Shown here one piece after another: positions 17,070 through 27,000 of a DNA stretch of 44,303 bases. The DNA is from an uncultured Clostridium sp. (GTDB lineage Bacteria; Bacillota; Clostridia; Lachnospirales; Lachnospiraceae). A program made the position numbers and the translations under genes. The stretch is from contig CAMEIH010000019.1 of NCBI GenBank assembly GCA_945917985.1, forward strand, positions 1 to 44,303, written 5' to 3'. Every line of letters starts with the position of its first letter. Within the stretch, counting starts at the first letter, position 1. The notes under the pieces were generated by a model. It had not been told where the DNA came from. It saw nothing but the letters and a program-made list of their open reading frames with translations, and searched no databases.

Positions 17070-17996
17070 ATGGGTTTTCGAAACAGGAAAGCCGGGAATG
17101 GAATAAAAGGAAATAAAGGGAGTAAATGGAACAGAAAGGTCAGAAAGGGAAAGAAGATATCCTGGGGATATCTTTTTCCCAGTCTTGCCGGGGTACTGCT
17201 GTTTTTTGTGCTGCCTTTTTTTGTGGTGATTTATTATTCCCTGGTGGATAATCCCATTAACAGAGAATTTGTATTTCTTGATAATTTTGTAAGGGTTGCG
17301 ACCAACAAGGCTTTTCAACAGGCTGCTTTTAATACGCTCAAATTTTCTGTGGTTGCAGTGCCGCTGGCGGTTATTCTGTCACTTCTTCTTGCAATGATGC
17401 TGGATTATAAAATCCCTTTCAGAAGTCAGTTCAGAACGGCATTCTTAAGTCCCATGATGGTTCCGGTTGCCTCGATTATTCTGATCTGGCAGGTATTGTT
17501 TCACTATAATGGCATTGTGAACGATTTTATTGGGCTTTTCGGGGCAGATAAAATAGACTGGCTGAAATCTTCCCATGCACAGGTCGTGATTGTCATCCTG
17601 TTCCTTTGGAAAAATCTTGGATATAACATGATCCTGTTCATGGCGGCTTTGGGAAGCATACCAAAGGATATTCTGGAAGTAGCCATACTTGAGAGTGCTA
17701 CGCCCTTTCAGATTTTCTGGCATATTAAGATCAGATATTTATCCTCAACCATACTTTTTGTGACAATTATGTCCCTCATAAATTCTTTTAAGGTTTTCAG
17801 GGAAATCTATTTGTTAACAGGAAATTATCCTTATGATACTATTTATATGATGCAGCATTTTATGAACAATGCGTTTGCACAGCTTGATTATCAGAAATTG
17901 TCGGCGGCGGCCATAATGATGTCCATTGTCATGGTCGTTATTATAGGTATTTTGTTCCTGACCGAAAACTATTTCGGAAGGGATGTGGAAGGATGA
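17070..17996 (+). CDS. ABC transporter permease, MalF/UgpA type
   Basis: A 308-residue membrane protein with a basic N-terminus and about six helices (first GYLFPSLAGVLLFFVLPFFVVIYYSL without its flanks, near 35-55). The cytoplasmic EAA-like loop that contacts the ATPase reads LEVAILESATPFQIFWHI. The type suits a sugar importer. GGAGG precedes the ATG. The gene begins 23 nt after the binding-protein gene and overlaps the next permease by 4 nt (ATGA). No ATPase gene is in the operon, so a shared MsmK-like ATPase elsewhere is expected. Confidence 0.93.
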   Translation: MGFRNRKAGNGIKGNKGSKWNRKVRKGKKISWGYLFPSLAGVLLFFVLPFFVVIYYSLVDNPINREFVFLDNFVRVATNKAFQQAAFNTLKFSVVAVPLAVILSLLLAMMLDYKIPFRSQFRTAFLSPMMVPVASIILIWQVLFHYNGIVNDFIGLFGADKIDWLKSSHAQVVIVILFLWKNLGYNMILFMAALGSIPKDILEVAILESATPFQIFWHIKIRYLSSTILFVTIMSLINSFKVFREIYLLTGNYPYDTIYMMQHFMNNAFAQLDYQKLSAAAIMMSIVMVVIIGILFLTENYFGRDVEG

Positions 17997-18898
17997 AAAA
18001 GAGAAAGAGAAGAAAACTAAGAAGGATGCTGTTTAGAGTGGCAATGATCACTATGGTGGCTGCATGTTTTGCGGTGCTGTTTTTGATGCCGATCGTACTG
18101 ACTGTCACAAATTCTTTTATGGCCTCATCAGAAATTTCTTCCAATTACGGACAGGTTTTTGCCACTACGGATACAGGTGGCAAGACCTACATTTCCGAAA
18201 AGGTTAATTTGAAATTTATCCCGGATATGGTATCCTTTAGCCAATATATTACCGTTTTGTTTAAAAGTCCGGAATATCTGTTTAAGTTTTGGAATTCCGT
18301 AATCCTGGTAGTTCCTATTGTAGTATTTCAGCTGGCGGTAGCATCGGGTGCAGCTTATGGTTTTACCCGGTTTCGCGGGAAACTGAAGGAAGTTATATTT
18401 TTTGTTTATATTATTTTAATGCTGATGCCCTATCAGGTAACGTTGGTGCCCAATTACCTTGTCTCTGAATGGCTGAATATTCTGGACACAAAATGGGCAA
18501 TCTGGCTTCCGGGAATTTTTTCTCCCTTTGCCGTGTTTATGCTGACAAAGTACATGAGAAGAATTCCCGCTTCTGTAATGGAAGCGGCGCAGATTGACGG
18601 TGCAGGAGAATGGCAGATTTTTAAGAGTATTTGCATGCCACTCTGTAAGGGTGCGCTGTGTTCGGTTGCAATCCTCATTTTCATTGATTATTGGAATATG
18701 GTGGAGCAACCTTTGATCTTATTATCGGATCCGGAGATGCATCCGCTTTCTGTATTTTTGTCTAAGATCAATGAGGGGGAAATAGGACTTGCATTTGCTG
18801 TAGCGACGATTTATATGGTGCCGCCGATTCTGGTATTTCTCTACGGAGAGGATTATCTGGTTGAGGGAATTACCTATCAGGGAGGCATTAAAGGATAA
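17993..18898 (+). CDS. ABC transporter permease, MalG/UgpE type
   Basis: The second permease of the importer, 301 residues with about six helices. The EAA loop is present as VMEAAQIDGAGEWQIFKSI, the typical MalG form. The stretch between helix 1 and helix 2 (about residues 45-80) is long and should face outward. Translation is coupled to the upstream permease through an ATGA overlap. The length is slightly above the usual 270-280 residues because of that outer segment. Confidence 0.93.
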   Translation: MKKRKRRKLRRMLFRVAMITMVAACFAVLFLMPIVLTVTNSFMASSEISSNYGQVFATTDTGGKTYISEKVNLKFIPDMVSFSQYITVLFKSPEYLFKFWNSVILVVPIVVFQLAVASGAAYGFTRFRGKLKEVIFFVYIILMLMPYQVTLVPNYLVSEWLNILDTKWAIWLPGIFSPFAVFMLTKYMRRIPASVMEAAQIDGAGEWQIFKSICMPLCKGALCSVAILIFIDYWNMVEQPLILLSDPEMHPLSVFLSKINEGEIGLAFAVATIYMVPPILVFLYGEDYLVEGITYQGGIKG

Positions 18899-18921
18899 GA
18901 CCATGAAAAGGGAGAAAAAGT

Positions 18922-20928
18922 ATGAATGAAAATGTGTCTAAAAGAAGAGACTGGATTAAAAATGTAGCGATTATATTCCTTACTGTTATGTTGGTACTCA
19001 CATTTTTTTCAAATACGATCATGAACTATTCGTTGCCGGAGGTGGCAACCCAGTACGTACAAAGGGGAACCATAACAGCCAAAATCCGTGGAACGGGCAA
19101 TGTGGAGGCAACAGATCCTTACAATGTCATGGTCAAGGAATCCCGTGTGATTTCCAGTGTGGCCGTAAAGCAGGGAGATACGGTAGAAAAGGACCAGGTG
19201 CTGTATTATCTGGAGGATGCGGAGAGCGATGAGCTTAAGAAGGCAGAGGACGAATTGGAGGATCTGGAACTGACTTATATGAAAGGGCTGTTTGGCGGCT
19301 CTGTGTCACCGGAAATCATCAATAAAGTAGCAAGTGGAAATACGGATTCCTTCGCATCCTATCAGGCGAAGGTTACCGATATGCAGAATCGTCTGGACAA
19401 TGCCAAGAAACGGGTTGATGAATGTCAGAAATCATTGGATGATGTGACACTGCAGAACACTATCAATACCAATAATGCAGGAACCAGTACGTTGACCGAC
19501 GAACTTGCAAAAGATCAGGCCACTACCGATCTTGCAAAAGCGCAGGAGGCATTTAATAATTATAAAGCGAAAAAAGTAGCTGAATTGACAAATGAAATAT
19601 CAGAGGTACAGAAGCAGATCACGGATTTGGAAACGCTGGTGAACAGTGCAGAGTCAATTGCAGGAGGTGTAGGCGGTGCTGCCGGTACATCCGGAGGTAT
19701 TGATGCATTTACACAACAGAGAGATGCGGCATTAAATGCTGTTAAGGATAAATTGGGTCAAATATACAAAGCGTATAAAAAAGAAGAGCTTTCCTTAAGC
19801 GACAATGCTACAGTAGATGATATGAAGGATGTTTATAATAATTTAAGAAATGCAATAGGTGAGAAAACGGAATATCAGACGCTCTATGCAGAATTTGACG
19901 CAACTTTGTCGCAGTACAATATTACGGTAAACAGTTTCAATGAAGCCTCCGGTCAGCTGAATGGCTACGAATCAAATAAGTCTGCATTAAACAATGCAAA
20001 GCAGCGCTTAAGTGATCTACAAAGCAAACTTGCAGAGGTAAATGCCATTACCGTATCTTCCAATGAAAGTGTGCAGGATGCCCAGAACAGACTGGATCAG
20101 GCGACGAGAAATATTACCGAAATCACCAGTGCCAATAAGCAGTCATCAACCGCTTATCAGAATAAGCTGGCGAATGCGGAAGCGGCACTGAAAAATGCCC
20201 AGGCAGTCTATGAACTTCTGAAGCAGGAGCAGACAGACCTTGCTGCGGATATCAATGCGGAACTGGATCTTTCCAAGGCAAGTAAGGACATTGCACAGAA
20301 GAAAGAAGAAATTGCAAAATTAAAAGAAAAGTCCATGGGTTCTGCAATCAAAGCACCTGTTGCCGGAACAGTTACTTCCCTTGCTTATGTGGCCGGAGAA
20401 ACTACGAAGCCGGAGGAAGCGGCTGCAGTGATTCAGGTGGAAGGAAAAGGATTTACCTTAAGCTTTTCCGTTACCAATGAGCAGGCAAAGAAGGTACAGG
20501 TAGGAGATGTGGCAGATTTACAGAATGCCTGGTATTATGAGGATGCAAAGGCAGTGTTATCAGCAATCAAGCCGGATCCGGAGAGTGCGGGACAAAAGAA
20601 ACTTCTTGTTTTTGATGTGACGGGAAGCAGTATTCAGGCGGGACAGTCTCTTAGCCTGTCAGTAGGACAAAGAAGTGCAGAATACGAACTGGTGGTTCCA
20701 AACAGTGCGATCAGGGAAGACAGTAACGGAAAATTTATACTGATTGTGGAATCAAAAAGCGGTCCTATCAGTAACAGATATATTGCAACCAGAGTTGATG
20801 TGGAGGTCCTTGCATCCGATGACAACAATACGGCAATTTCGGCAGGACTTTACGGTTATGAATATGTCATTACCACGTCCACGAAACCGGTAGAGGCGGG
20901 GAAACAGGTAAGGTTAAATGAAGGATAA
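18922..20928 (+). CDS. HlyD/RND-type membrane fusion (adaptor) protein
   Basis: A 668-residue adaptor. One N-terminal membrane helix (about 13-33) is followed by a half-lipoyl segment (GTGNVEATDPYNVMVKES, then VAVKQGDTVEKDQVLYYLED). A very long coiled-coil region (about 100-470) is broken by a Gly/Ala-rich stretch near 245-255. The second half-lipoyl segment is SAIKAPVAGTVTSLAYVAGE (about 474-493), with a beta-barrel domain after it. Adaptors of this type work with MacB-like ABC exporters. The next gene encodes a MacB-like periplasmic-core domain and overlaps by 11 nt, so the two products probably form one complex. Confidence 0.88.
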   Translation: MNENVSKRRDWIKNVAIIFLTVMLVLTFFSNTIMNYSLPEVATQYVQRGTITAKIRGTGNVEATDPYNVMVKESRVISSVAVKQGDTVEKDQVLYYLEDAESDELKKAEDELEDLELTYMKGLFGGSVSPEIINKVASGNTDSFASYQAKVTDMQNRLDNAKKRVDECQKSLDDVTLQNTINTNNAGTSTLTDELAKDQATTDLAKAQEAFNNYKAKKVAELTNEISEVQKQITDLETLVNSAESIAGGVGGAAGTSGGIDAFTQQRDAALNAVKDKLGQIYKAYKKEELSLSDNATVDDMKDVYNNLRNAIGEKTEYQTLYAEFDATLSQYNITVNSFNEASGQLNGYESNKSALNNAKQRLSDLQSKLAEVNAITVSSNESVQDAQNRLDQATRNITEITSANKQSSTAYQNKLANAEAALKNAQAVYELLKQEQTDLAADINAELDLSKASKDIAQKKEEIAKLKEKSMGSAIKAPVAGTVTSLAYVAGETTKPEEAAAVIQVEGKGFTLSFSVTNEQAKKVQVGDVADLQNAWYYEDAKAVLSAIKPDPESAGQKKLLVFDVTGSSIQAGQSLSLSVGQRSAEYELVVPNSAIREDSNGKFILIVESKSGPISNRYIATRVDVEVLASDDNNTAISAGLYGYEYVITTSTKPVEAGKQVRLNEG

Positions 20929-21910
20929 AAAATTTTTGTTGACTGTGTTGATATCCCTTGTGCTTTTTTCCGTTGTGACATTTTGGTGGAACAGCAAGGT
21001 AAGTAATTTGAGGGATCAGCAGGCTGCGGAGCGTTGGAGTGAGGATGGCGGCTATGCACAGGTCAGCGCTTTTGTGACAAAAGAAGCATCTGTGGATGAA
21101 TTTCAGATAAGAAGCTTTGAAAAACAACTGGAATCAGCTCTTTCGGAGGCTGCTGTCACCGGTGAGAATGAAAATGCCAGACTGTATATAGATGCATACA
21201 GCTCTCAGGGCAGGATTACGGTGGTAAGCAATCAGAGTACACTGGAAACGGATGCCATAGGCGTGGGCGGCGATTTCTTCTTTTTTCATCCGCTTCAGCT
21301 TGTGAGTGGAAGATATTTTTCCGGTGAGGAATTGATGCAGGACTTCATTATTCTGGACGAAGAAGCGGCCTGGCAGCTGTTCGGTTCCAATGATATTGAG
21401 GGAATGAGTGTGATGATAAACGGTGTTCCTCATTATGTGGCAGGTGTCATAAGGCGGGAAAAAGGGCGGCTTGCAGAGAATGCCGGGCTTCAGAAATCAG
21501 TGATTTATGTTTCCAATGAAACACTTTTGCAGTATGGCACCAGTGAAGGAATCGGTTGTTATGAGATCGTGGCACCCAATCCGGTAAAAAAATTTGTTTA
21601 CAATACAGTCAAAGAGAAATTTGGACTAAAAGAAGAGGAAATGACGGTAGTTGAGAATTCTTCTAGGTATTCTGTTGAGGCGATGATACCGGTGATGCTT
21701 GATTTTGGAACCAGGTCCATGCAGAATGCGGCCATTCACCTGCCGTATTGGGAGAACATGGCAAGGGGATACGAAGATATCAGGGCGGTTATCTTATTCC
21801 TTCAGATGATTCTGTTATTGATTCCTGCCCTTATCGTTTTGATTTTTCTGATCATAAAGTGGAAGAACAGAAAATATACATGGAAAGATATACAAAAATT
21901 ATGGAGGTAA
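20918..21910 (+). CDS. MacB periplasmic-core-like membrane protein lacking the FtsX permease core
   Basis: A 330-residue protein: membrane helix near 5-23 (FLLTVLISLVLFSVVTFWW), a large outer domain, and one more helix near 288-310 (AVILFLQMILLLIPALIVLIF without its flanks), ending in a basic tail. The outer domain has MacB_PCD features (VGGDFFFFHPLQLVSGRYFS, FIILDEEAAWQLFGSNDIEG, VAGVIRREKG). Full MacB/FtsX-type permeases have four helices and an ATPase; the last helices and the ATPase are absent here, and no ATPase gene is near. It may be a non-transporting partner of the adaptor, or a reduced permease. It is followed after 2 nt by the second binding-protein gene. Confidence 0.75.
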   Translation: MKDKKFLLTVLISLVLFSVVTFWWNSKVSNLRDQQAAERWSEDGGYAQVSAFVTKEASVDEFQIRSFEKQLESALSEAAVTGENENARLYIDAYSSQGRITVVSNQSTLETDAIGVGGDFFFFHPLQLVSGRYFSGEELMQDFIILDEEAAWQLFGSNDIEGMSVMINGVPHYVAGVIRREKGRLAENAGLQKSVIYVSNETLLQYGTSEGIGCYEIVAPNPVKKFVYNTVKEKFGLKEEEMTVVENSSRYSVEAMIPVMLDFGTRSMQNAAIHLPYWENMARGYEDIRAVILFLQMILLLIPALIVLIFLIIKWKNRKYTWKDIQKLWR

Positions 21911-21912
21911 GC

Positions 21913-24176
21913 ATGAAAAAGAAACTGTGTGTGATCCTGATGTTGATACTTATGATAACATCCTTTGCCGGCTGCGGGAATGAAAGCGGTGAGACAGGCC
22001 AGACGGTATCGAGCAAAGATTATGTGTATAAAGTGACGCCCCTTGAACTTGAGAGAGGGGTGGACGGCTACAGCAGTCTGATAAGGAATGGCGATTATAT
22101 CTATGCTTACGGCTACAAATATGAAGACGATGGAACCACCACCATTAATCTGGCCTTGTTGGATACAGAAGGAAAGGTCAAGGAGGAGGGAAAGTGTTCC
22201 TCACAGGAAGGTGGAGGACTGGTATATTTTTCCTGCGATGATCAAGGGGGACTTTATGCCATTAAGGATATTTATGCACAGGAGCCGGATGAGGAAGGAA
22301 ACTATATCGATCAATATTATCTGGTAAAACTTTCCGTTAAAGGAGAGGAGATATTCTGTATCTCTTTGAATGAGATACCGCAAGTGAAGGAGCTTGCCAG
22401 AAATGGATGGCTGTATACGGGTGATATCGTATGCTGTCAGGATAAAATTTATGTAAAGGTAATGGAATACTATCTTGCATTTGACAGGGATGGCAATTTT
22501 CTGGAAATGCTGTCTTCAGAGGGAGAAGATTCTCTTCAGGGGGTATATCTGTATCCAATGGAAAAGTGATCGCATTTCGTATGGAGGATGACGGTGCCGT
22601 TTATCTGGGATATGCGGATCTGGAGACCGGAAAGATGACGGATAAAACAAAGATTCCGGGAGCATCTTATGATTTTGCAGTTTATCCGGGTAATGAAAAG
22701 TATGAAGTGTTTCTGGTGAACAGCTATGGCGTTTATGGGTATAATATCGGTGATTCGGATAAAACCCAGTTGATGAATTTTGTTGATTCCGATCTGGACA
22801 GTTATGGGCTTTATAACCTGATTACAATCAATGATCAGGAGTTTTTTGCAACTTATGATGATCAGGAAAATTATGAGACCTGTATCGGCAGATTTTCGAA
22901 AGTGGACCCGAAAGACATCAAGGATAAGAAAGTGATTACCCTTGCCTGCGCAGGACTTGACTGGGATATCAGGAACAGCGTTGTAAAGTTTAATAAGAGC
23001 AATGAAGAGTATCGAATTACGATTCAGGATTACGCTTCGGTGTACAATTCTGAAAGTGATTACGAGGCGGGAATCACCAGACTGAATACGGATATTGCAT
23101 CCGGAAAGGTACCGGACATTCTGGTCATTAATGATTCCATGCCGGTAGAAAGTTATATTTCCAAGGGTCTTTTCGAGGATTTAAAACCTTATATTGAAAA
23201 GGATGAGGAGCTTGATATTACCAATTATATGCCGAATGTGTTGGAAGCCTACTCGGTGGATGGAAAGCTGTATCGTCTTGTGCCATATTACACAATCAAT
23301 ACCTTAATTGCAAAAACATCGGATGTGGGTCAGGAAAGAGGATGGACAGTTCAGGATGTAAATGAACTGATGAGTACAAAGCCGGAAGATGCAATGTTTC
23401 TGAATTATGTTGACAGGAGAACTATGCTGTTATACTGTATGAGTTCTGCCGGTGATCAGTATGTGGATTGGGAAAACGGAACCTGCAGCTTTGATACGGA
23501 TAGTTTTATCGAAATGCTTGATTTTTTGAAACAGTTTCCGGAAACGATAGGGGATGATATGTATACTGATGAGTACTGGGAGAACTATGACAGTATGTGG
23601 CGTGAGGGCAAAGTTGTAGCAATGATGTATAATGTTTCCGGCTTTCGCGATTATCAGTATGTGCAGCAGGGCACCTTTGGAGAACCCGTTACCATGATTG
23701 GTTATCCTACAGGAAACGGAGACGGATCTGCAATTATGCCGGCTCTGCAGATGGCAATGTCCGCAAAGTCATCCTGTAAAGAGGGAGCATGGCAGTTCCT
23801 CAGATACTATCTTACAGATGAATATCAGGATGCGGTTACGTATGGGCTGCCTTTAAGCATTAAAAAGCTGGATTCTATGGGGGAAGAGTCAATGAAAAAG
23901 CCCACTTATACCGATGAGAACGGGAATGAGGTGGAGTCAGAGGACTATTATTATCTTGGCGGAGTAGAAATCCCCATCAATCCAATGACAAAAGAAGAGG
24001 TGGAAAATTTCAAGAAAACGTTGTATAGTTTTAATCAGGTATACAATTATGATGAAAACCTGATTCAGATCATAGAAGAGGAAGCTGCAGCTTTCTTTAA
24101 CGGGCAGAAAAGTGCGAAAGACGTGGCGGCTATTATTCAGAGCCGTGTGAAAATTTATGTGAACGAGAATCGGTAA
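21913..24176 (+). pseudogene. Second substrate-binding lipoprotein, interrupted by a -1 frameshift
   Basis: A paralogue of the 14737-17046 protein, in two frames. The first part (21913-22569, 218 residues) has a signal peptide with lipobox FAGC and the start of the beta-rich domain. The second (frame open from before 22566 to 24176) has the remainder and the full family 1 binding domain; its end KIYVNENR parallels IYVKENS of the paralogue. A -1 shift at the G5 tract 22539-22543 joins them into about 754 residues, close to the paralogue's 769, giving the continuous reading SLQGGISVSNGKVIAF. GTG at 22566 overlaps the first stop and has only a weak GGAA before it. The cause may be a sequencing error, a mutation, phase variation or slippage. 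Confidence 0.8.
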
Positions 24177-24198
24177 AACATCAGTCAGGAAGTGACAG

Positions 24199-25485
24199 AT
24201 GAAACAGGAAAAAACAAAGAAAAGTTTATATGTGAAATTGCTCCAGATCACTTTAATTCCTATTTTTGTGCTGACGCTGGTCATTACTTCTTTCAGTATA
24301 AAGAGCTTTGCAACGGCTCTTCACAGCGAAGTTAAGCAGGGGTTAATGGATTTGAGTTCTGCGATTATGACATTATATGACCAGTTGTATCCGGGAGATT
24401 ATTATGTAGTCAGTCAAAATGATGAAATTTATATGCTGAAGGGAGAACATCAGATCAACGGAGACTTTTCCGTTATTGACACGATTAAGGAAAAGACAGG
24501 AGTTGATATTACTTTCTTTTACCAGGATACCCGTGTGATTACCACATTGTACGATCCGGAGGGAAACAGGATGATAGGAACAAGGGTCAATGCGGTTGTG
24601 GTCAATGATGTGTTAAAAACAGGACAGCCTGCTTTTTATCCCAGCGTATCTATCGGAGAAGAAAAATATTTTGCATATTATTCGCCGCTGATCAACAGTG
24701 ACGGAACGTGTATCGGAATGCTTTTTGTGTCAAAACCGGTAAAGACGGTAAGCGGTAACCTGAAAAGGGTCATTATACCGATTATCATATTGGGCATCGT
24801 GGCAATGATCATTGCTGCTTTACTTACCATAAGCTTTTCGAAAAATCTGATGCGTGCTATTGCTAAAATAGAGGAATTTTTAGGTAAAGTAGCAAAAGGT
24901 GATTTAAATGAAAAGCTTGATTATCATCTGTCAAAGCGAGAGGATGAGCTTGGGGAACTTGGCAGATATGCTGTAACCATGCAGAAATCATTGAGTGAGC
25001 TCGTGGAGCGGGATGCGCTTACAGGGCTCATCAACAGGAGGAGCGGAGAAAAGAGGCTGCAGCAGGCGCGCAAGGAGCAGGAGGAAAGAAATATTGACTT
25101 CTGCGTTGCCATCGGAGATATCGATTTCTTTAAAAAAGTAAATGACACTTACGGGCATGAATGGGGAGATATGGTGCTGACCCAGATTGCCAGAGTAATG
25201 AAAAAGCATATGGTCGGAAAAGGTATTGTGGCCAGATGGGGCGGAGAAGAATTTCTGTTTCTTTTCAATAACTGTTTGCTGGAAGAGGCAGCTGCTTTAC
25301 TGGAAGAGACACTGAATGAGATCAGAGACATAGAGATTGAAATAGATGAGACAACAAAAATCCGTGTTACCATGACATTCGGTATCTGTCAGGGTAGCAC
25401 GGATGGATTAAACCTTATTCTGAAAGAAGCAGATGAGAAGCTGTATAACGGAAAAAATAACGGCAGAAACCAGATTGTAAAGTAA
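24199..25485 (+). CDS. Membrane diguanylate cyclase (Cache-like sensor, HAMP, GGDEF)
   Basis: A 428-residue protein: helix 1 near 15-34, an outer single-Cache-like sensor (about 40-185, with DLSSAIMTLYDQLYPGDYYV and SPLINSDGTCIGMLFVSKPV), helix 2 near 190-212, a HAMP-like linker (about 215-270), then a GGDEF domain (DALTGLINRRSGEKRL; active site GGEEF at 348-352). The intact signature predicts synthesis of c-di-GMP in response to an external ligand. The gene starts 22 nt after the binding-protein gene and has no promoter of its own, so it belongs to the transport operon. No EAL domain is present, and no clear RxxD inhibitory site was noted. Confidence 0.92.
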   Translation: MKQEKTKKSLYVKLLQITLIPIFVLTLVITSFSIKSFATALHSEVKQGLMDLSSAIMTLYDQLYPGDYYVVSQNDEIYMLKGEHQINGDFSVIDTIKEKTGVDITFFYQDTRVITTLYDPEGNRMIGTRVNAVVVNDVLKTGQPAFYPSVSIGEEKYFAYYSPLINSDGTCIGMLFVSKPVKTVSGNLKRVIIPIIILGIVAMIIAALLTISFSKNLMRAIAKIEEFLGKVAKGDLNEKLDYHLSKREDELGELGRYAVTMQKSLSELVERDALTGLINRRSGEKRLQQARKEQEERNIDFCVAIGDIDFFKKVNDTYGHEWGDMVLTQIARVMKKHMVGKGIVARWGGEEFLFLFNNCLLEEAAALLEETLNEIRDIEIEIDETTKIRVTMTFGICQGSTDGLNLILKEADEKLYNGKNNGRNQIVK

Positions 25486-25488
25486 AGC

Positions 25489-26904
25489 TTATATTTCATC
25501 CAGGTGAAAGCCGAAGTATCTCACGGCATTGTTATAGGAGATATCCTTTATGATCTCAGACAGTGTTTCGCTGTCTGAGGGAAATTCGCCGTTTTCAACA
25601 AATTCGCCGATCAGATCGCACAGGATACGACGGAAATATTCATGCCTTGTATAGGAGAGAAAGCTTCTGGAATCCGTCAGCATTCCTACAAAACCGGAAA
25701 GATTGCCAAGATTTGCCAGGGAAAGCAATTGATCCTTTATGCCGGTCTTGTGGTCATTGAACCACCAGGCGCTGCCCTGCTGGATTTTGGCTACAGCAGA
25801 AGAGTCCTGAAAACATCCGATGATAGTGCCAATCGCCTGATTATCACCGGGATTCAGACTGTAAAGGATGGTCTTGGGAAGCTCATCGGTACGGGCAAGG
25901 CCATTCAGAAAATCAGCCGTCTGATCGGATGAAGTATGGCTGCTGATACAGTCAAAACCCGTGTCGGGTCCAAGTCTTTGATACATCAGGTCGTTGTTGT
26001 CTCTTTTACACCCATAGTGAAGCTGCATTACCCAGTTACGTTTATGATATTCTTTGCCTGCAAAGAGCATAAAAGCTGTTTTGAAGGTTAGTTCCTCCTC
26101 TTTGGAGATGACATTGCCGGAGAGCCTTTTTGCAAAAATATTTTCTATTTCTTCATCGGAAGCAGGATAGTACATGAGAGATAAAAGCCCATGGTCGGAA
26201 ACACAGCATCCCATAGACGCAAAGAAATCCATGCGGTTTATCAATGCCTTTTTCAGAGATGCAAAGGAACGGATGGTTATTCCGCTTACCTTCGAAAGTG
26301 TGGCAAGATAATCGCTATAGTCCGGTTTTTCAATGTTCATAGCCTTGTCAGGGCGCCACGCAGGAAGTACTTGAACGTCAAAAGTGCGATCGGCGGCAAT
26401 TTTTGCGTGCCATTCAAGCGAATCGGCGGGATCGTCCGTGGTACAGATTAAAGTGACATTGGATTTCCTGATCAGATTGCGGGCACTCATGGAAGGAACG
26501 GAAAGTTTGGAATTGCAGAGATTCCAAACTTCTTCGGCCGTTTTTGCGTTCAGTCAGCCTGTATATCCAAAATATCTTTGCAGTTCCAGATGGCTCCAGT
26601 GATAGAGAGGATTGCCGATGGCTTTACCGAGTACTTCGGCCCATTTAAAGAATTTTTCTTTGTCGGACGCATCGCCTGTGATATATGCTTCATCAACGCC
26701 GCAGGAACGCATGAGACGCCATTTATAATGGTCACCGCCAAGCCAGAGCTGAGTGATGTTGTCAAACCTGCGGTCTTCTGCAATTTCTCTTGGATTGATG
26801 TGACAGTGATAGTCCAAAATGGGTGCTTTTTCTGCAAACTCGTGGAACAGAGTCCGGGCAGTCGGGGTAGACAAAAGAAAATCCTTATCCATAAACGGTT
26901 TCAT
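25489..26904 (-). pseudogene. uxaC: Glucuronate isomerase (uxaC) with one in-frame TGA
   Basis: UxaC converts glucuronate to fructuronate (and galacturonate to tagaturonate), the entry step of hexuronate breakdown. On the minus strand the reading frame is whole for 472 codons, the family length, except for TGA at codon 117 (26554-26556). It falls in a variable stretch: YFGYTG, stop, LNAKTAEEVWN, where E. coli has FGITGKLLSPSTADEIWN. The amidohydrolase metal motif DYHCHINP and later motifs TDDPADSLEWH, LPAWRPDKA and MLTDSRSFLSYTRHEYFRR are intact. The start at 26904 has AAGGAG 6 nt upstream. The gene ends 3 nt from the convergent cyclase gene. A nonsense mutation, sequencing error or read-through are all possible. 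Confidence 0.88.
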
Positions 26905-26952
26905 AAAAATCTCCTTTATGAGAATGTAAACAGCTACATAAAAACTATGTTG

Positions 26953-26981
26953 ATTATACAATATGTTTATAGGAAAAACAA
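26953..26981 (-). promoter_or_regulatory. Promoter of uxaC
   Basis: On the minus strand: TTGTTT (26981-26976), 17-nt spacer, TATAAT (26958-26953), about 50 nt before the uxaC start. It is divergent from the mntP promoter. Confidence 0.7.
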
Positions 26982-27000
26982 TCATTGGAGAGAAAAGTAA

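Noticed and set aside
22566..24176. A separate gene starting at GTG 22566
   Set aside because: It would begin inside a domain, without signal peptide, and lacks a good ribosome site; comparison with the paralogue shows it is the second part of a frameshifted gene.
26554..26556. TGA in uxaC as a selenocysteine codon
   Set aside because: Glucuronate isomerase is not a known selenoprotein, the position is variable, and no Sec-insertion hairpin was recognised after it.
26578..27000. Plus-strand open frame opposite the uxaC N-terminus
   Set aside because: It is the shadow of uxaC and crosses the uxaC promoter; no start site.
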